Assembly (NCBI GenBank): GCA_026986135.1
Contig: JALSPD010000175.1
Span: 1 to 6,467, forward strand
Direction of reading: 5' to 3'
From: DHVE2 group archaeon
Lineage (GTDB): Archaea > Thermoplasmatota > Thermoplasmata > Thermoplasmatales > Aciduliprofundaceae
DNA: 6,467 nt
The first letter of the stretch is position 1, and every line of letters starts with the position of its first letter. Of this stretch, positions 6,447-6,467 are shown piece by piece. Made by a program: the position numbers and the translations under genes. The notes below the pieces were generated by a model. The model searched no databases. It was not told the DNA's origin and saw only the letters and a program-made list of their open reading frames with translations.

Positions 6447-6467
6447 GCAATTTCTCGGGCAGTAGCA

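Overview
The window looks like a piece of an archaeal chromosome, probably a thermophilic euryarchaeon. The reasons are an archaeal-type cis-prenyltransferase (MDGNRR motif), AGA/AGG and ATA codon use, and a huge sequon-rich surface protein that ends in an archaeal PEF-CTERM-like tail. A relative of Thermoplasmatota/DHVE2 (Aciduliprofundum-like) is my best guess, but this is an impression from family style, not a database result.

All coding capacity lies on the minus strand, so transcription runs from the right edge to the left. Reading in that direction: (1) positions 6439 to 1955 encode a 1494-residue membrane-tethered surface protein. It has a small cytoplasmic helix-hairpin-helix domain, a transmembrane helix, about 1340 extracellular residues with calcium-binding-type repeats and two copies of a three-module unit, and a C-terminal hydrophobic tail. 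(2) Twenty bases later, positions 1934 to 1155 encode a complete cis-prenyltransferase of the undecaprenyl/dolichyl diphosphate synthase family. (3) Nineteen bases later, position 1135 to the left edge encodes type I-alpha glutamine synthetase, cut off by the window about 65 residues before its expected C-terminus. The two intergenic gaps total 39 bases. There are no RNA genes, mobile elements, CRISPR arrays or clear terminators, and I see no credible plus-strand genes.

The tight same-strand spacing suggests co-transcription, although a weak TATA-like element over the stop codon of the large gene could give the prenyltransferase its own leaderless promoter. One functional link is plausible. 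The prenyltransferase makes the polyprenyl carrier used in archaeal N-glycosylation, and the large protein has about 33 extracellular N-x-S/T sequons, so it would be a heavy consumer of that pathway. Glutamine synthetase is central nitrogen metabolism and has no obvious mechanistic link to the other two.

The most noteworthy object is the large protein: a putative nucleic-acid-binding-type HhH fold inside the cell joined to a giant modular ectodomain outside.
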